64,000 nucleotides of DNA from NCBI RefSeq assembly GCF_042767895.1, contig NC_091550.1, forward strand, positions 26,232,208 to 26,296,207, written 5' to 3'. Shown one piece after another: positions 12,140 through 23,876 of this stretch (position 1 is its first letter; the number at the start of each line of letters is the position of its first letter). Position numbers and translations under genes: made by a program. Source of the DNA: Penaeus vannamei. Lineage: Eukaryota; Arthropoda; Malacostraca; Decapoda; Penaeidae. The notes beneath the pieces were generated by a model. It saw only the letters and a program-made list of their open reading frames with translations, did no database searches and had not been told where the DNA came from.

Positions 12140-13750
12140 ATGTCAGCAACACACAGTACGCTATCAGCCTGCTCTCTGGCTAGCCTGCCGGAATGTGTTT
12201 TTCAAGTGGAGCAGGAATTCCTCCTCAGGAATATAACCACCCAGACCACTAAATTCCGCCTGCTGGTCACTAACCTCCCGCCAGAATTCCTTCTGACAGT
12301 CGGCGACCTCCTGCATAATCATCGGTACGCCACTTACGACGAGCTTAAAGAGGCCATTCTTAGGCAAGCAGCACCTAACCCTCTGACCGCATTAAGCTCC
12401 TTCCTGTCGTCTGACGCCGCGGACAACCCACAGAAATCCTTCACCATTTCCAGCGCCTCCTCACCTGCACCGGCACTACGCTCCCACCTGACGTCATGCG
12501 CTCCCTCTTCCTCAAGCGGCTGCCTGCTGATATCCAGCAAATCCTGCTGGTGTCAGACGCCCCATTGGAGCAACTTGCCCTGCAAGCCGACGCGATGCTC
12601 GTAGCTAGGGCACCCACATCGTCAATAGCAACAGTGTCTGTCGCAACCACCACCTCCGCCGTGACGTTGGGAGCCCTTGCAGCTCATGTCGCCACACTAT
12701 CCGAGGCTGTGCAGAAGATATCCACACAGGAACGTTCTCACTCCCGGCCTCGCTTTCGCACCCCTTCGCCACCACGCTTTGAACGGGACATCAGGCGCTC
12801 TGCAACGCCCAACCGCCATCCTCGCTTCCGCGTTCCTTCACCGCCGCGCAAAGAGTGGAGGAAGCCGCGGAAACTGGGCGCGCCTGTCTTTCGCGGACCT
12901 CGGAGGCGTTTATTGTACGTCCGAGATGCCTCCTCCCTACATTTCCTCGTCGACACAGGGGCCGAGGTCAGCCTCCTCCCGGCCTCCCACAGGGATAAAC
13001 GCTTCCCCTCCTCCCGCACTCTGGAAGCTACCAACACATCGCCCATCAACACTTACGGCGAGCGTTCGAGGACCCTCTCGCTGGAAGGCGAGCCCGCCCC
13101 AACGATTCCAATGGATCTTCCTCGTCACCAATGTCCCACACCCCATCATCGGCGCCGATTTCTTGGCGCACTACGGTCTGACGGTTGATCTTCAAGGTAT
13201 GGCCCTAATCCACCAATCCGGGGCCCGCACACACGCTGCTCCGGCTCTGGTAAGTACCCTCCTAATATATACAGTGCTTCCCAGGACCTGCGCCTTCAAG
13301 AACATCCTGCATGAGTTCCCGGCCTTGACCAAGCCGATCAACCGGGCCACCCAACCACGGCATGAAGTCCGGCACCATATCGTGACCCACGGTCCTCCTG
13401 CCCATTCTCGCTGCCGTCCGCTCGCCCCCGACAGATGTCGCAGTGCCAGGGCAGAGTTCGACTATATGATACAGTTGGGGATTATACGCCCTTCCAGCAG
13501 TCAATGGGCGGCCCCTCTGCATCTGGTGAAGAAGAGGGACGGTGACTGGCGCCCGTGCGGTGATTACCGTCACCTGAATACGATCACCGCCCCCGACAGA
13601 TACCCTCTGCCACGCCTGCACTCCTCCCACGAGCTGTCTGGCTGTACGGTCTTTTCCAAGATCGACCAAATCCCGATCGCTGAGGAGGACATCCCCAAGA
13701 CGGCCGTCATTACACCTTTCGGCCTCTTCGAATTCCTCAGGATGCCCTTC
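12140..13750 (+). pseudogene. Gypsy gag-protease-RT polyprotein, frameshifted and truncated
   Basis: The ATG at 12140 follows the primer-binding site and begins MSATHSTLSACSL. Gag capsid-like sequence follows ([29 protein letters not shown]), then an Arg/Pro-rich linker, a retropepsin ([13 protein letters not shown]; catalytic DTG at 12952-12960) and the start of reverse transcriptase ([14 protein letters not shown], then FSKID). Against the right copy there is a 7-bp loss near 12427, one extra C near 13095-13100 and an 18-bp loss at 13666 just after the motif A aspartate region. The reading frame is thus broken twice. No CCHC zinc knuckle is seen between gag and protease. The gene ends at FLRMPF, before the YxDD box. 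It cannot encode a working polyprotein. Confidence 0.85.
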
Positions 13751-16700
13751 AGTTACATTAGCTGGAATTTGGTTAGGTTAGGTTAGGTTAGGCTCAGCTT
13801 TGATGAGGAGAGTACAAATTTCGTTTTCTTACATAAGGTTTATATTGAATCAGTTTAATGGAGGTTAGGTTACATTATCTGGAATTTGGTTAGGTTAGGT
13901 TAGGTTAGGTTAGGCTCAGCTTTGATTAGGAGAGTCCAAATTTCGTTTTCTTACATAAGGTTTATATTAAATCAGTTTAATGGAGGTTAGGTTACATTAG
14001 CTGGAATTTGGTTAGGTTAGGTTAGGTTATGCTCAGCTTTGATGAGGAGAGTCCAAATTTCGTTTTCTTGCATAAGGTTTATATTAAATCAGTTTAATGG
14101 AGGTTAGGTTACATTAGCATGAATTTGGTTAGTTTAGGTTAGGTTAGGCTCAGCTTTGATAAGGAGAGTAAAAATTTTGTTTTCTTACATAAGGTCTATA
14201 TTAAATCAGTTTAATGGAGGTTAGGTTACATTAGCTTGAATTTGGTTACGTTACGTTAGGTTACGTTAGGCTCAGCTTTGATGAGGAGAGTCCAAATTTC
14301 GTGTTTTTTTTTTAACATAAGGTTTATATTAAACTAGTTTAATGGATGTTAGGTTACATTTCCTGGAATTTGGTTAGGTTAGGTTAGGCTCAGCTTTGTT
14401 GAGGAGAGGCCAAATTTCCTTTTCTTACATAAGGTTTATATTAAATCAGTTTAATGGAGGTTAGGTTACATTACTGGAATTTGGTTAGGTTACATTAGCA
14501 TAATTTTGGTTAGGTTAGGTTAGGCTCAGCTTTGATAAGGAGAGTTCAAATTTCGTTTTCTTACATAAGGTTGATATTAAATCAGTTTAATGGAGGTTAG
14601 GTTACATTAGCTGGAATTTCGTTAGGTTAGGTTAGGCTCAGCTTTGGTGAGGAGAGTCCAAATTTCGTTTTCTTACTTAAGGTTTATATTAAATCAGTTT
14701 AATGGAGGTTAGGTTACATTACTGGAATTTGGTTAGGTTAGGTTAGGTTAGGCTTTGATGAGGAGAGTCCAAATTTCGTTTTCTTACATAAGGTTTACAT
14801 TAAACCAGTTTAATGGAGGTTAGGTTACAGTTGCTGGAATTTGGTTAGGTTAGGTTAGGTTAGGCTCAGCTTTGATGAGTAGGCTTCAAATTTCGTTTTC
14901 TTACATAAGGTTTATATTAAATCAGTTTAATGGAGGTTAGGTTACATTAGCTGGAATTTGGTTAGGTTAGGTTAGGTTAGGTTAAGTTAGGCTCAGCTTT
15001 GACGAGGAGAGTCCAAATTTCGTTTCCTTACATAAGGTTTATATTTAATCAGTTTAATAGAGTTTAGGTTACATTAGCTTGAATTTGGTTAGGTTAGATT
15101 AGGTTAGGTTAAGTTAAGTTGGGCTCAGCTTTCATGAGTAGGGTCCAAATTTCGTTTTCTTACATAAGGTTAATAAGAAATTAATTTAATTGAGGATAGG
15201 TTACATTAGCTGGAATTTAGTTAGGTTAGGTTAGGTTAGGTTAGGCTCAGCTTTGATCAGGAAAGTCCAAATTTCGTTTTCTTACATAAGGTTTATATTA
15301 AATCAGTTTAATGGAGGTTAGGTTACATTAGCTGTAATTTAGTTAGGTTAGGCTAGGTTAGGTTAGGCTGAGCTTTGATGAGGAGAGTCCAAATTTCGTT
15401 TTCTTACACAAGGTTTATATTAAATCAGTTTATTAGAGGTTAGGTTACATTAGCTGGAATTTGGTTAGGTTACGTTAGGTTAGGTTAGGCTCAGCTTTGA
15501 TGAGGAGAGTCCAAATTTCGTTTTCTTACATAAGGTCTATATTAAATCAGTTTCATGGAGTTTAGGTTACATTAGCTGTAATTTAGTTAGGTTAGGCTAG
15601 GTTAGGTTAGACTGAGCTTTGATGAGGAGAGTCCAAATTTCGTTTTCTTACATAAGCTTTATATTAAATCAGTTTATTAGAGGTTAGGTTACATTAGCTG
15701 GAATTTGGTTAGGTTAGGTTAGGCTCAGCTTTGATGAGGAGAGTCTAAATTTCGTTTTCTTACATAAGGTTTATATTAAACCAGTTTAATGGAGGTTAGG
15801 TTACATAAGCTGGAATTTGCTTAGTTTAGGTTAGGTTAGATTAGGCTCAGCTTTGATAAGGAGAGTCCAAATTTTGTTTTCTTACATCAGGTTTATATTA
15901 AATCAGTTTAATGGAGGTTAGGTTACATTAGCTGGAATTTGGTTAGGTTAGGTTAGGCTCAGCTTTGATGAGGAGAGTCCAAATTTCGTTTTCTTACATA
16001 AGGTTTATATTAAACCAGTTTAATGGAGGTTAAGTTACATTTCCTGGAATTTGGTTAGGTTAGGTTAGGTTACGTTAGGTTAGGTTAGGCTAGGCTCAGC
16101 TTTGATGAGGAGAGGACAAATTTCGTTTTCTTACAAAAAGTTTATATTAAATCAGTTTAATGGAGGTTAGGTTACACTAGCTGGAACTTGGTTAGGTTAG
16201 GTTAGGCTCAGCTTTGATGAGAAGAGTCCAAATTTCGTTTTCTTACATAAGGTTTATATTAATTTTTTTTAATGGAGGTTAGGTTACATTAGCTCGAATT
16301 TGCTTAGGTTAGATTAGGTTAGGTTTGGTTATGTTAGGCTCAGCTTTGATGAGGAGAGTTCAAATTTCGTTTTCTTACATAAGGTTTATATCAATTCAGT
16401 TTAATGGAGGTTAGGTTACATTGGCTGGAATTTGGTTAGGTTAGGTTAGGTTTGGTTAGATTAGGCTCAGCTTTGATGAGGAGAGTCCAAATTTCGTTTT
16501 CTTACATAATGTTTATATTAAATCAGTTTAATGGAGGTTAGGTTACATTAGCTGGAATTTAGTTAGGTTAGGTTAGGTTAGGTTAGGCTCAGCTTTGATG
16601 AGGACAGTCAATGTTTCGTTTTCTTACATAAGGTTTTTATTAAATCCGTTTAATGGAGGTTAGGTTACATTAGCTGGAATTTGGTTAGGTTAGGTTAGGT

Positions 16701-17859
16701 TAGGCTCAGCTTTGATGAGGAGAGTCCAAATTTCGTTTTCTTACATAAGTTTTATATTAAATCAGTTTAATGGAGGTTAGGTTACATTAGCTGGGATTTG
16801 GTTAGGTTAGGTTAGGTTAGATTAGGCTCAGCTTTGATGAGGAGAGTTCAAATTTCGATTTCTTACATAAGGTTTATATTCGATCAGTTTAATGGAGGTT
16901 AGGTTACATTAACTGGAATTTTGTTAGGTTAGGTTAGGTTAGATTAGGCTCAGCTTTGATAAGGAGAGTCCAAATTTCGTTTTCTTACATAAGGTTTATA
17001 TTAAATCAGTTTAATGGAGGTTAGGTTACATTAGCTGGAATTTGGATAGGTTAGGTTAGGTTAGGTTACGTTAGGTTAGGCTCAGCTTTGATGAGGAGAG
17101 TCTAGATTTAGTGTTCTTATATAAGGTTTATATTAAATCAGTTTAATGGAGGTTAGGTTACATTAGCTGGAATTTGGTTAGGTTAGGTTAGGCTCAGCTT
17201 TGATGAGGACAGTCCAAATATCGTTTTCTTACATAAGGTTTATATTATATCACTTTAATGGAGATTAGGTTACATTAACTTGAATTTGGTTATGTTATGT
17301 TATGTTATCGTTTTCTTACATGAGGTTTAGATTAAATCAGTTTAATAGAGGTTAGGTTACATTACTGGAATTTGGTTAGGTTAGGTTAGGTTAGGCTTAG
17401 GTTTGATGAGGAGAGTCAAAATTTCGTTTTCTTACATAAGGTTTATATTAAACCAGTTTAATGGAGGTTAGGTTACATTTGCTTTATTTGGTTAGGTTAG
17501 GTTAGGCTAAACTTTGTTGAGTAGAGTCTAAATTTTGTTTATATTAAATCAGTTTAATGGAGGTTGGGTTACATTAGCATGAATTTGCTTAGTTTAGGTT
17601 AGGTTAGGTTAGGCTCAGCTTTGATAAGGAGAGTCAAAATTTTGTTTTCTTACATAAGGTTTATATTAAATCGGTTTAATGGAGGTTAGGTTACATTAGC
17701 TGGAATTTGGTTAGGTTAGGTTAGGTTAGGTTAGGCTCAGCTTTGATGAGGAGAGTCCAAATTTCGTTTTCTTACATAAGGTTTATATTAAATCAGTTAA
17801 ATGGAGGTTAGGTTACATTAGCTTGAATTTGATTAGGTTAGATTAGGTTATGTTATGTT

Positions 17860-20240
17860 AATTTAGGCTCAGCTTTGATGAGAAGAGTTCAAATATCGTT
17901 TTCTTACATAAAGTCAGTTTAATGGAGGTAAGGTCACATTAGCTGGAATTTGGTTTGGTTTGGTTAGGTTAGGTTCGGTTAGGTTAGGGTCAGCTTTGAT
18001 GAGGAGAGTCCAAATTTCGTTTCTCTATACAAGGTTTATATTATATCAGTTTAATGGAAGTTAGGTTACATTAGCTGGAATTTGGTTAGGTTAGGTTAGG
18101 TTAGGTTATGCACAGCTTTGATGAGGAGAGTTCAAATTTCGTTTTCTTACATAAGGTTGATATTAAATCAGTTTAATGGAGGTTAGGTTACATTAGCTGG
18201 AATTTCATTGGGTTAGGTTAGGCTCAGCTTTGATGAGGAGACTCCAAATTTCGTTTTCTTACATAAGGTTTATATTAAACCAGTTTAATGGAGGTTAGGT
18301 TACATTTCCTTGAATTTGGTTAGGTTAGGTTCGGTTAGGTTAGGTTAGGCTCAGCTTTGATGAGAAGAGGCCAACTTTCCTTTTCTTACATAAAGTTTAT
18401 ATTAAATCAGTTTAAAGGAGGTTAGGTTACATCAGCTGGAACTTGGTTAGGTTAGGTTAGGTTAGGTTTCGTTTTCTTACATAAGGTTTATATTAAACCA
18501 GTTTAATGGAGGTTAGGTTACATTTTCTGAATTTGGTTAGGTTAGGTTAGGTTAGGTTAGGCTCAGCTTTGATGAGTAGAGTCCAAATTTTGTTTATATT
18601 AAATCAGTTTAATGGAGGTTAGGTTACATTAGCATGAATTTGCTTAGTTTAGGTTAGGTTAGGTTAGGCTCAGCCTTGATAAGGAGAGTCAAAATTTTGT
18701 TTTCTTACATTAGGTTTATATTAAATCAGTTTTATGGAGGTTAGGTTACATTAGCTGGAATTTGGTTAGGTTAAGTTATGTAAGGCTCAGCTTTAATGAG
18801 AGTCCAAATTTCCTTTTCTTACATAAGGTTTATATTTTATCAGTTTAATGGAGGTTAGGTTGCATAAGCTGGAACTTGGTTAGGTTAGGTTAGGTTAGGT
18901 TAGGATCAGCTTTGATGAGGAGAGTCCAAATTTCGTTTTCTTACATAAGGTTTATATTAAATCAGATAAATGGAGGTTAGGTTACATTAGCTTGAATTTG
19001 ATTAGGTTAGGTTATGTTAATTTAGGCTCAGCTTTGATGACAAGAGTTCAAATATCGTTTTCTTACATAAAGTTTATATGAAATCAGTTTAATGGTCACA
19101 TTAGCTGGAATTCGGTTTGGTTTGGTTAGGTTAGGTTCGGTTAGGTTAGGGTCAGCTTTGATGAGGAGAGTCCAAATTTCGTTTCTCTATACAACGTTTA
19201 TATTAAATCAGTTTAACGGAAGTTAGGTTACATTAGCTGGAATTTGGTTAGGTTAGGTTAGGTTAGGTAATGAACAGCTTTGATGAGGAGAGTTCAAATT
19301 TCGTTTTCTTACATAAGGTTGATATTAAATCAGTTTAATGGAGGTTAGGTTACATTAGCTGGAATTTCGTTAGGTTAGGTTAGGCTCAGCTTTGTTGAGG
19401 AGAGTCCAAATTTCGTTTTCTTTCATAAGGTTTATATTAAACCAGTTTAATGGAGGTTAGGTTACATTTCCTGGAATATGGTTAGGATAGATTAGGTTAT
19501 GTTAGGTTAGGCTCAGCTTTGATGAGGAGAGGCCAACTTTCCTTTTCTTACATAAAGTTTATATTAAATCAGTTTAATGGAGATTAGGTTACATCAGCTG
19601 GAACTTGGTGAGGTTAGGTTAGGTTAGGTTAGGCTCAACTTTGATGAGAAGAGTCCAAATTTCGTTTTCTTACATAAGGTTTATATAAAATCAGTTTAAT
19701 GGAGGTTAGGTTACATTAGCTGGATTTTGCTTAGGTTAGATTAGGTTAGGTTAGGTTAAGTTAGGCTCAGCTTTGATGAGGAGAGTTCAAATTTCGTTTT
19801 CTTACATAAGGTTTATATTAAATCAGCTTCATGGAGGTTTGGTTACATTAGCTGGAATTTAGTAAGGTTAGGTTAGGTTAGGTAAAGCTCAGATTTGATG
19901 AGGAGAGTCCAAATTTCGTTTTCTTACATAAGGTTTATATTAAATCAGTTTAATGGAGGTTAGGTTACATTAGCTGGAATTTGGTTAGGTTAGGTTAGGT
20001 TAGATTAGGCTCAGCTTTGATGAAGAGAGTCCAAATTTCGTTTTCTTACAGAAGGTTTATATTAAATCAGTTTAATGGAGGTTAGGTTACATTAGCTTGA
20101 ATTTGGTTAGGTTAGGTTAGGTTAGGTTAGGTTAATTTAGGCTCAGTTTTGATGAGAAGAGTTCAAATTTCGTTTTCTTACATAAAGTTTATATCAAATC
20201 AGTTTAATGGAGGTTAGGTCACATTAACTGGAATTTGGTT
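17860..20240 (+). repeat. Higher-order repeat (~1.1 kb) within the satellite
   Basis: A diagnostic variant run (AATTTAGGCTCAG, a TTCAAAT change, GGTCACATTA in place of GGTTACATTA, then GGTTTG-type replacement of GGTTAGG) begins at about 17860, 19019 and 20134. Spacings are about 1159 and 1115 bp, or nine to ten monomers. A second variant set (CCAACTTTCC, then ACATCAGCTGGAACTTGG) recurs at about 18370 and 19522. Confidence 0.6.
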
Positions 20241-20603
20241 TGATTTGGTTAGGTTAGGTTAGGTTAGGCTCAGCTTTGATGAGGAGAGTCCAAATTTCCT
20301 TTTCTTACATACATTGTATAATAAATCAGTTTAATTGAGGATAGGTTACATTAGCTGGAATTTGTTTAGGTTAGGTTAGGCTCAGCTTTGATGAGAAGAG
20401 TCCAAATTTCGTTTTCTTACAGAAGGTTTATATTAAATCAGTTTAATGGAGGTTAGGTTACATTAGGTGGAATTTAGTTAGGTTAGGTTAGGTTAGGCTC
20501 AGCTTTGATGAGGAGAGTCCAAATTTCGTTTTCTTACATAAGGTTTATATAAGATCAGTTTAATGGAGGTTAGGTTACATTAGCTGATTTTGGTTAGGTT
20601 AGG

Positions 20604-20618
20604 CTCATCTCTGATGAG
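20604..20618. other. Satellite orientation hinge, left
   Basis: The satellite switches from forward to reverse orientation here. At the switch lies the perfect small palindrome CTCATC-TCT-GATGAG. The hinge is shared with the right arm at 32589-32603, so the local inversion is older than the divergence of the arms. Confidence 0.75.
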
Positions 20619-22269
20619 GTAACTTAACCTCCATTAAACTGATTTATTATAAACTTTATGTAAGAAAACGAAATTTGGACTCTCCTCATCAAAGCTGAGC
20701 CTAACCTAACCTAACGAAATTCCAGCTAATGTAACCTAACCTCCATTAAACTGATTTAATATAAACCTTATGTAAAAAAACGAAATTTGGACTCTCCTCA
20801 TCAAAGCTGAGCTTAACCTAACCTAACCTAACCTAACCAAATTCCAGTAATGTAACCTAACCTCCATTAAACTGATTTAATATCAACGTTATGTAAGAAA
20901 ACGAAATTTGGACTCTCCTCATCAAAGCTGAGCCTAACCTAACCTAACCTAACCTAACCAAATTCCAGCTAATGTAACCTAACATCCATTAAACTTATTT
21001 AATATAAACCTTATGTAAATAAACGAAATTTGGACTCTCCTCATAAAAGCTGAGCCTAACCTAACCTAACCTAACCAAATTCTAGCTATTGTAACCTAAC
21101 CTCCATTAAACTGATTTAATATAAACCTTATGTAAGAAAACGAAATTTGGACTCTCCTCATCAAAGCTGAGCCTAACCTAGCCTAACCTAAGCAAATTCC
21201 AGGTAATGTAACCTATCCTCCATTAAACTGATTTAATATACACCTTATGCAAGAAAAGGAAATTTGGACTCTCCTCATCAAAGCTGAGCCTAATCTGACC
21301 TAACCTTACCTAACCTAACCCAACCAAATTCCAGCTAATGTAACCTAACCTCCATTAAACTGATTTGATATAAACCTTATGTAAGAAAAAGAAATTTGGA
21401 CTCTCCTCATCAAAGCTGAGCCTAACCTAACCTAACCTAACCTAACCAAATTCCAGGTAATGTAACCTAACCTCCATTAAACTGATTTAATATAAACCTT
21501 ATGTAAAAAAAAAAAAAAAAAAAAATTGGACTCTCCTCATCAAAGATGAGCCTTACCTAACCTAACCTAACCTAACCAAATTCCAGCTAATGTAACTTAA
21601 CTTCCATTAAACTGATTTGATATAAACCTTATGTAAGAAAACGAAATTTAGACTCTCCTCATTAAAGCTGAGCCTAACCTAACCTAACCTGACCATATTC
21701 CAGCTAATGTAACCTAACCTCCATTAAACTGATTTAATATAAACCTTATGTAAGAAAACGAAATGTGGACCCTCCTCATCACAGATCAGCCTAACCTAAC
21801 TTAACCTAACCTAACCTAACCAAATTCCAGCTAATGTAACCTCACCTCCATTAAACTGATTTAATATAAACCTTATGTAAGAAAACGAAATTTGGACTCT
21901 TCTCATCAAAGCTGAGCCTAACCTAACCTAACCAAATTCAAGCTAATGTAACCTAACCTCCATTAAACTGATTTAATATAAACCTTATGTAAGAAAACGA
22001 AATTTGAACTTTCCTCATCAAAGCTGAGCCTAACCTAACCTAACCTAACCTTACCTAACCAAATTTCAGCTAATGTAACCTTACCTCCATTAAACTGATT
22101 TAATTGAAACCTTATGTAAGAAAACAAAATTTGGACTCTCCTCATCAAAGCTGAGCCTAACCTAACCTAACCTATCCTAACATAACCATATTTCAGCTAA
22201 TGTAACCTAAGCTCCATTAAACTGATTTAATATAAACCTTATGTAAGCAAACGAAATTTTGACTCTCCT
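20619..22269 (-). repeat. TTAGG-bearing satellite, reverse block (left)
   Basis: About 13 monomers of the same satellite, now as CCTAA. One monomer has its ACGAAAT segment replaced by a homopolymer A run of about 20 (near 21507-21526); the matching T run is at about 31654-31681 in the right arm. The block ends at 22269 in a clean switch to array A (TCTCCTC then TATTATCATC), which is also shared with the right arm. Confidence 0.9.
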
Positions 22270-23117
22270 CTATTATCATCATAACTATTCATATAATGAT
22301 AATGGCAATATTGATAATTTTAGAAATAATTATGAGAATAGTAATAATTATATAGACAATGATAATTATGTTATTACTATTTATATTGCCATTATTAGTA
22401 TGAAAATTATTAGAATAGAATTAATTATTGATATTATTGCAGTAATTATCAAATATATCATTATAATTATGATTTTATCATTATTATTATTATCATTGTC
22501 ATTATCATCATAATTATCATCATTATTGTCAATAATAAAGGAATTATCATGAAAATCATCTTAATTACCTGAATTAATGTTAAAATACTCATAATTACCA
22601 CTAAAAAGCGAAAAAGTATATTTTTTTACGTTTCTCTCAAAAGGCTGTAATATGCTAGATTTTGCCGTTTTTTCGACTTTTGGGATGTTATTACTTCTGG
22701 CCTTTATTTCATTATAAATGGACTGAATAATGATTATTATCATTATCATCATTACTGCCATTATTTTCATGATTATAATCATGATATATATAATAATTAT
22801 TATGCTAATTATTATTGCTAATTTTATCTCTATAACTATTTATATAATGATAATAGCAATAATGATAAATTTAGAAATAATAATGACTAATAATATTTAT
22901 AATGACAATGATAATGATGTTATTATTAGTATGGAAATTATTGGAATGGAGTTAATTATTGCAGTAATTATAAAAATTATCATTATAATTATGATTTTAT
23001 CATTATTATTGTTATCATAGTCCTTATCATTATAATTATCATAATTTTTCTCAATAATAAAGGAATTATCATAATTACCTGAATTAATGTTTAAATCGTT
23101 ATAATTACCATTAAAAA
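22270..23117 (+). repeat. Array A, subfamily A2, forward (left of gap)
   Basis: About 1.4 units of array A of a subfamily marked by GGACTGAATAAT and CAATAATAAAGGAATTATC, where other units have GGACTGGATAAT and GCATATAATGAAGG. The first 460 bases are almost identical to the reverse complement of 30577-31036; after about 22735 similarity to the expected partner drops. Confidence 0.8.
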
Positions 23118-23617
23118 NNNNNNNNNNNNNNNNNNNNNNNNNNNNNNNNNNNNNNNNNNNNNNNNNNNNNNNNNNNNNNNNNNNNNNNNNNNNNNNNNNN
23201 NNNNNNNNNNNNNNNNNNNNNNNNNNNNNNNNNNNNNNNNNNNNNNNNNNNNNNNNNNNNNNNNNNNNNNNNNNNNNNNNNNNNNNNNNNNNNNNNNNNN
23301 NNNNNNNNNNNNNNNNNNNNNNNNNNNNNNNNNNNNNNNNNNNNNNNNNNNNNNNNNNNNNNNNNNNNNNNNNNNNNNNNNNNNNNNNNNNNNNNNNNNN
23401 NNNNNNNNNNNNNNNNNNNNNNNNNNNNNNNNNNNNNNNNNNNNNNNNNNNNNNNNNNNNNNNNNNNNNNNNNNNNNNNNNNNNNNNNNNNNNNNNNNNN
23501 NNNNNNNNNNNNNNNNNNNNNNNNNNNNNNNNNNNNNNNNNNNNNNNNNNNNNNNNNNNNNNNNNNNNNNNNNNNNNNNNNNNNNNNNNNNNNNNNNNNN
23601 NNNNNNNNNNNNNNNNN
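23118..23617. other. Assembly gap, 500 N
   Basis: Exactly 500 unknown bases, a conventional scaffold-gap size, so the true distance and even the adjacency of the flanks are uncertain. Extrapolating arm symmetry, the array A hinge seen at 29757 would fall at about 23545, inside this gap. Confidence 0.98.
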
Positions 23618-23682
<65 letters not shown>

Positions 23683-23774
23683 TATGTATATATACATATA
23701 CATATATATACGTACAGACACACACACAGACACACACACGGACTCACAAAAACAGACACACACATATAATATAT

Positions 23775-23854
<80 letters not shown>

Positions 23855-23876
23855 TATATGTATGTATATATAATTA
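23618..23876. repeat. (TA)n microsatellite with (AC)n interruption
   Basis: Nearly pure TA dinucleotides with an ACACACAGACAC-type segment around 23713-23765, then TA again. It directly abuts the N gap, so collapse or expansion is likely. Reading frames here and through the Ns are meaningless. Confidence 0.95.

Larger units (their letters stand above)
11281..13750 (+). mobile_element. Truncated Gypsy/CsRn1-like LTR retrotransposon, left copy
   Basis: A GC-rich island between AT-rich array B and satellite. The order is a 5' LTR of about 822 bp, a primer-binding site, gag, aspartic protease and the N-terminal reverse transcriptase. The element stops at the FLRMPF segment, before the YxDD catalytic box. 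RNase H, integrase and the 3' LTR are absent. The end is fused directly to satellite at a short microhomology. The inverted copy at 42183-44678 has the same two ends, so truncation preceded duplication of the locus. Confidence 0.9.
13751..20618 (+). repeat. TTAGG-bearing ~120-bp satellite, forward block
   Basis: Roughly 55-57 tandem monomers. Each has a constant body of about 100 bp (GGCTCAGCTTTGATGAGGAG, CCAAATTTCGTTTTCTTAC, ATCAGTTTAATGGAGG, TACATTAGCTGGAATTTGG) plus a variable run of two to seven TTAGG pentamers. Early monomer spacings are 122, 117 and 118 bp. Shared variants recur at a longer period near 1.1 kb (see 17860-20134). TTAGG is the ancestral arthropod telomere repeat, but here it is interspersed with unrelated sequence, so this is not a plain telomere. 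No gene is seen. Confidence 0.9.
1..22735 (+). repeat. Left arm of a giant imperfect inverted repeat
   Basis: This whole stretch reappears, reverse-complemented and in the same block order, at 30577-58335. Blocks are PLE, array A, array B, Gypsy, satellite forward, satellite reverse, array A. Shared junctions show that the arms descend from one locus rather than from independent insertions. In about 265 aligned bases of the Gypsy gag (from 12162) I count 7 substitutions by eye, roughly 2-3 percent. Collinear near-identity fades near 22735; the remaining 380 bases before the N gap match less well. The arm continues beyond the window start. It may be a real duplication or an inverted haplotig. 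Confidence 0.85.

Noticed and set aside
13751..22269. Regularly spaced repeats suggesting a CRISPR array
   Set aside because: The whole 120-bp monomer is repeated, with no unique spacers, in a eukaryotic transposon-rich context without cas genes.
23091..23780. A 229-codon minus-strand frame across the gap
   Set aside because: Most of it is unknown N sequence and the rest is (TA)n/(AC)n microsatellite.
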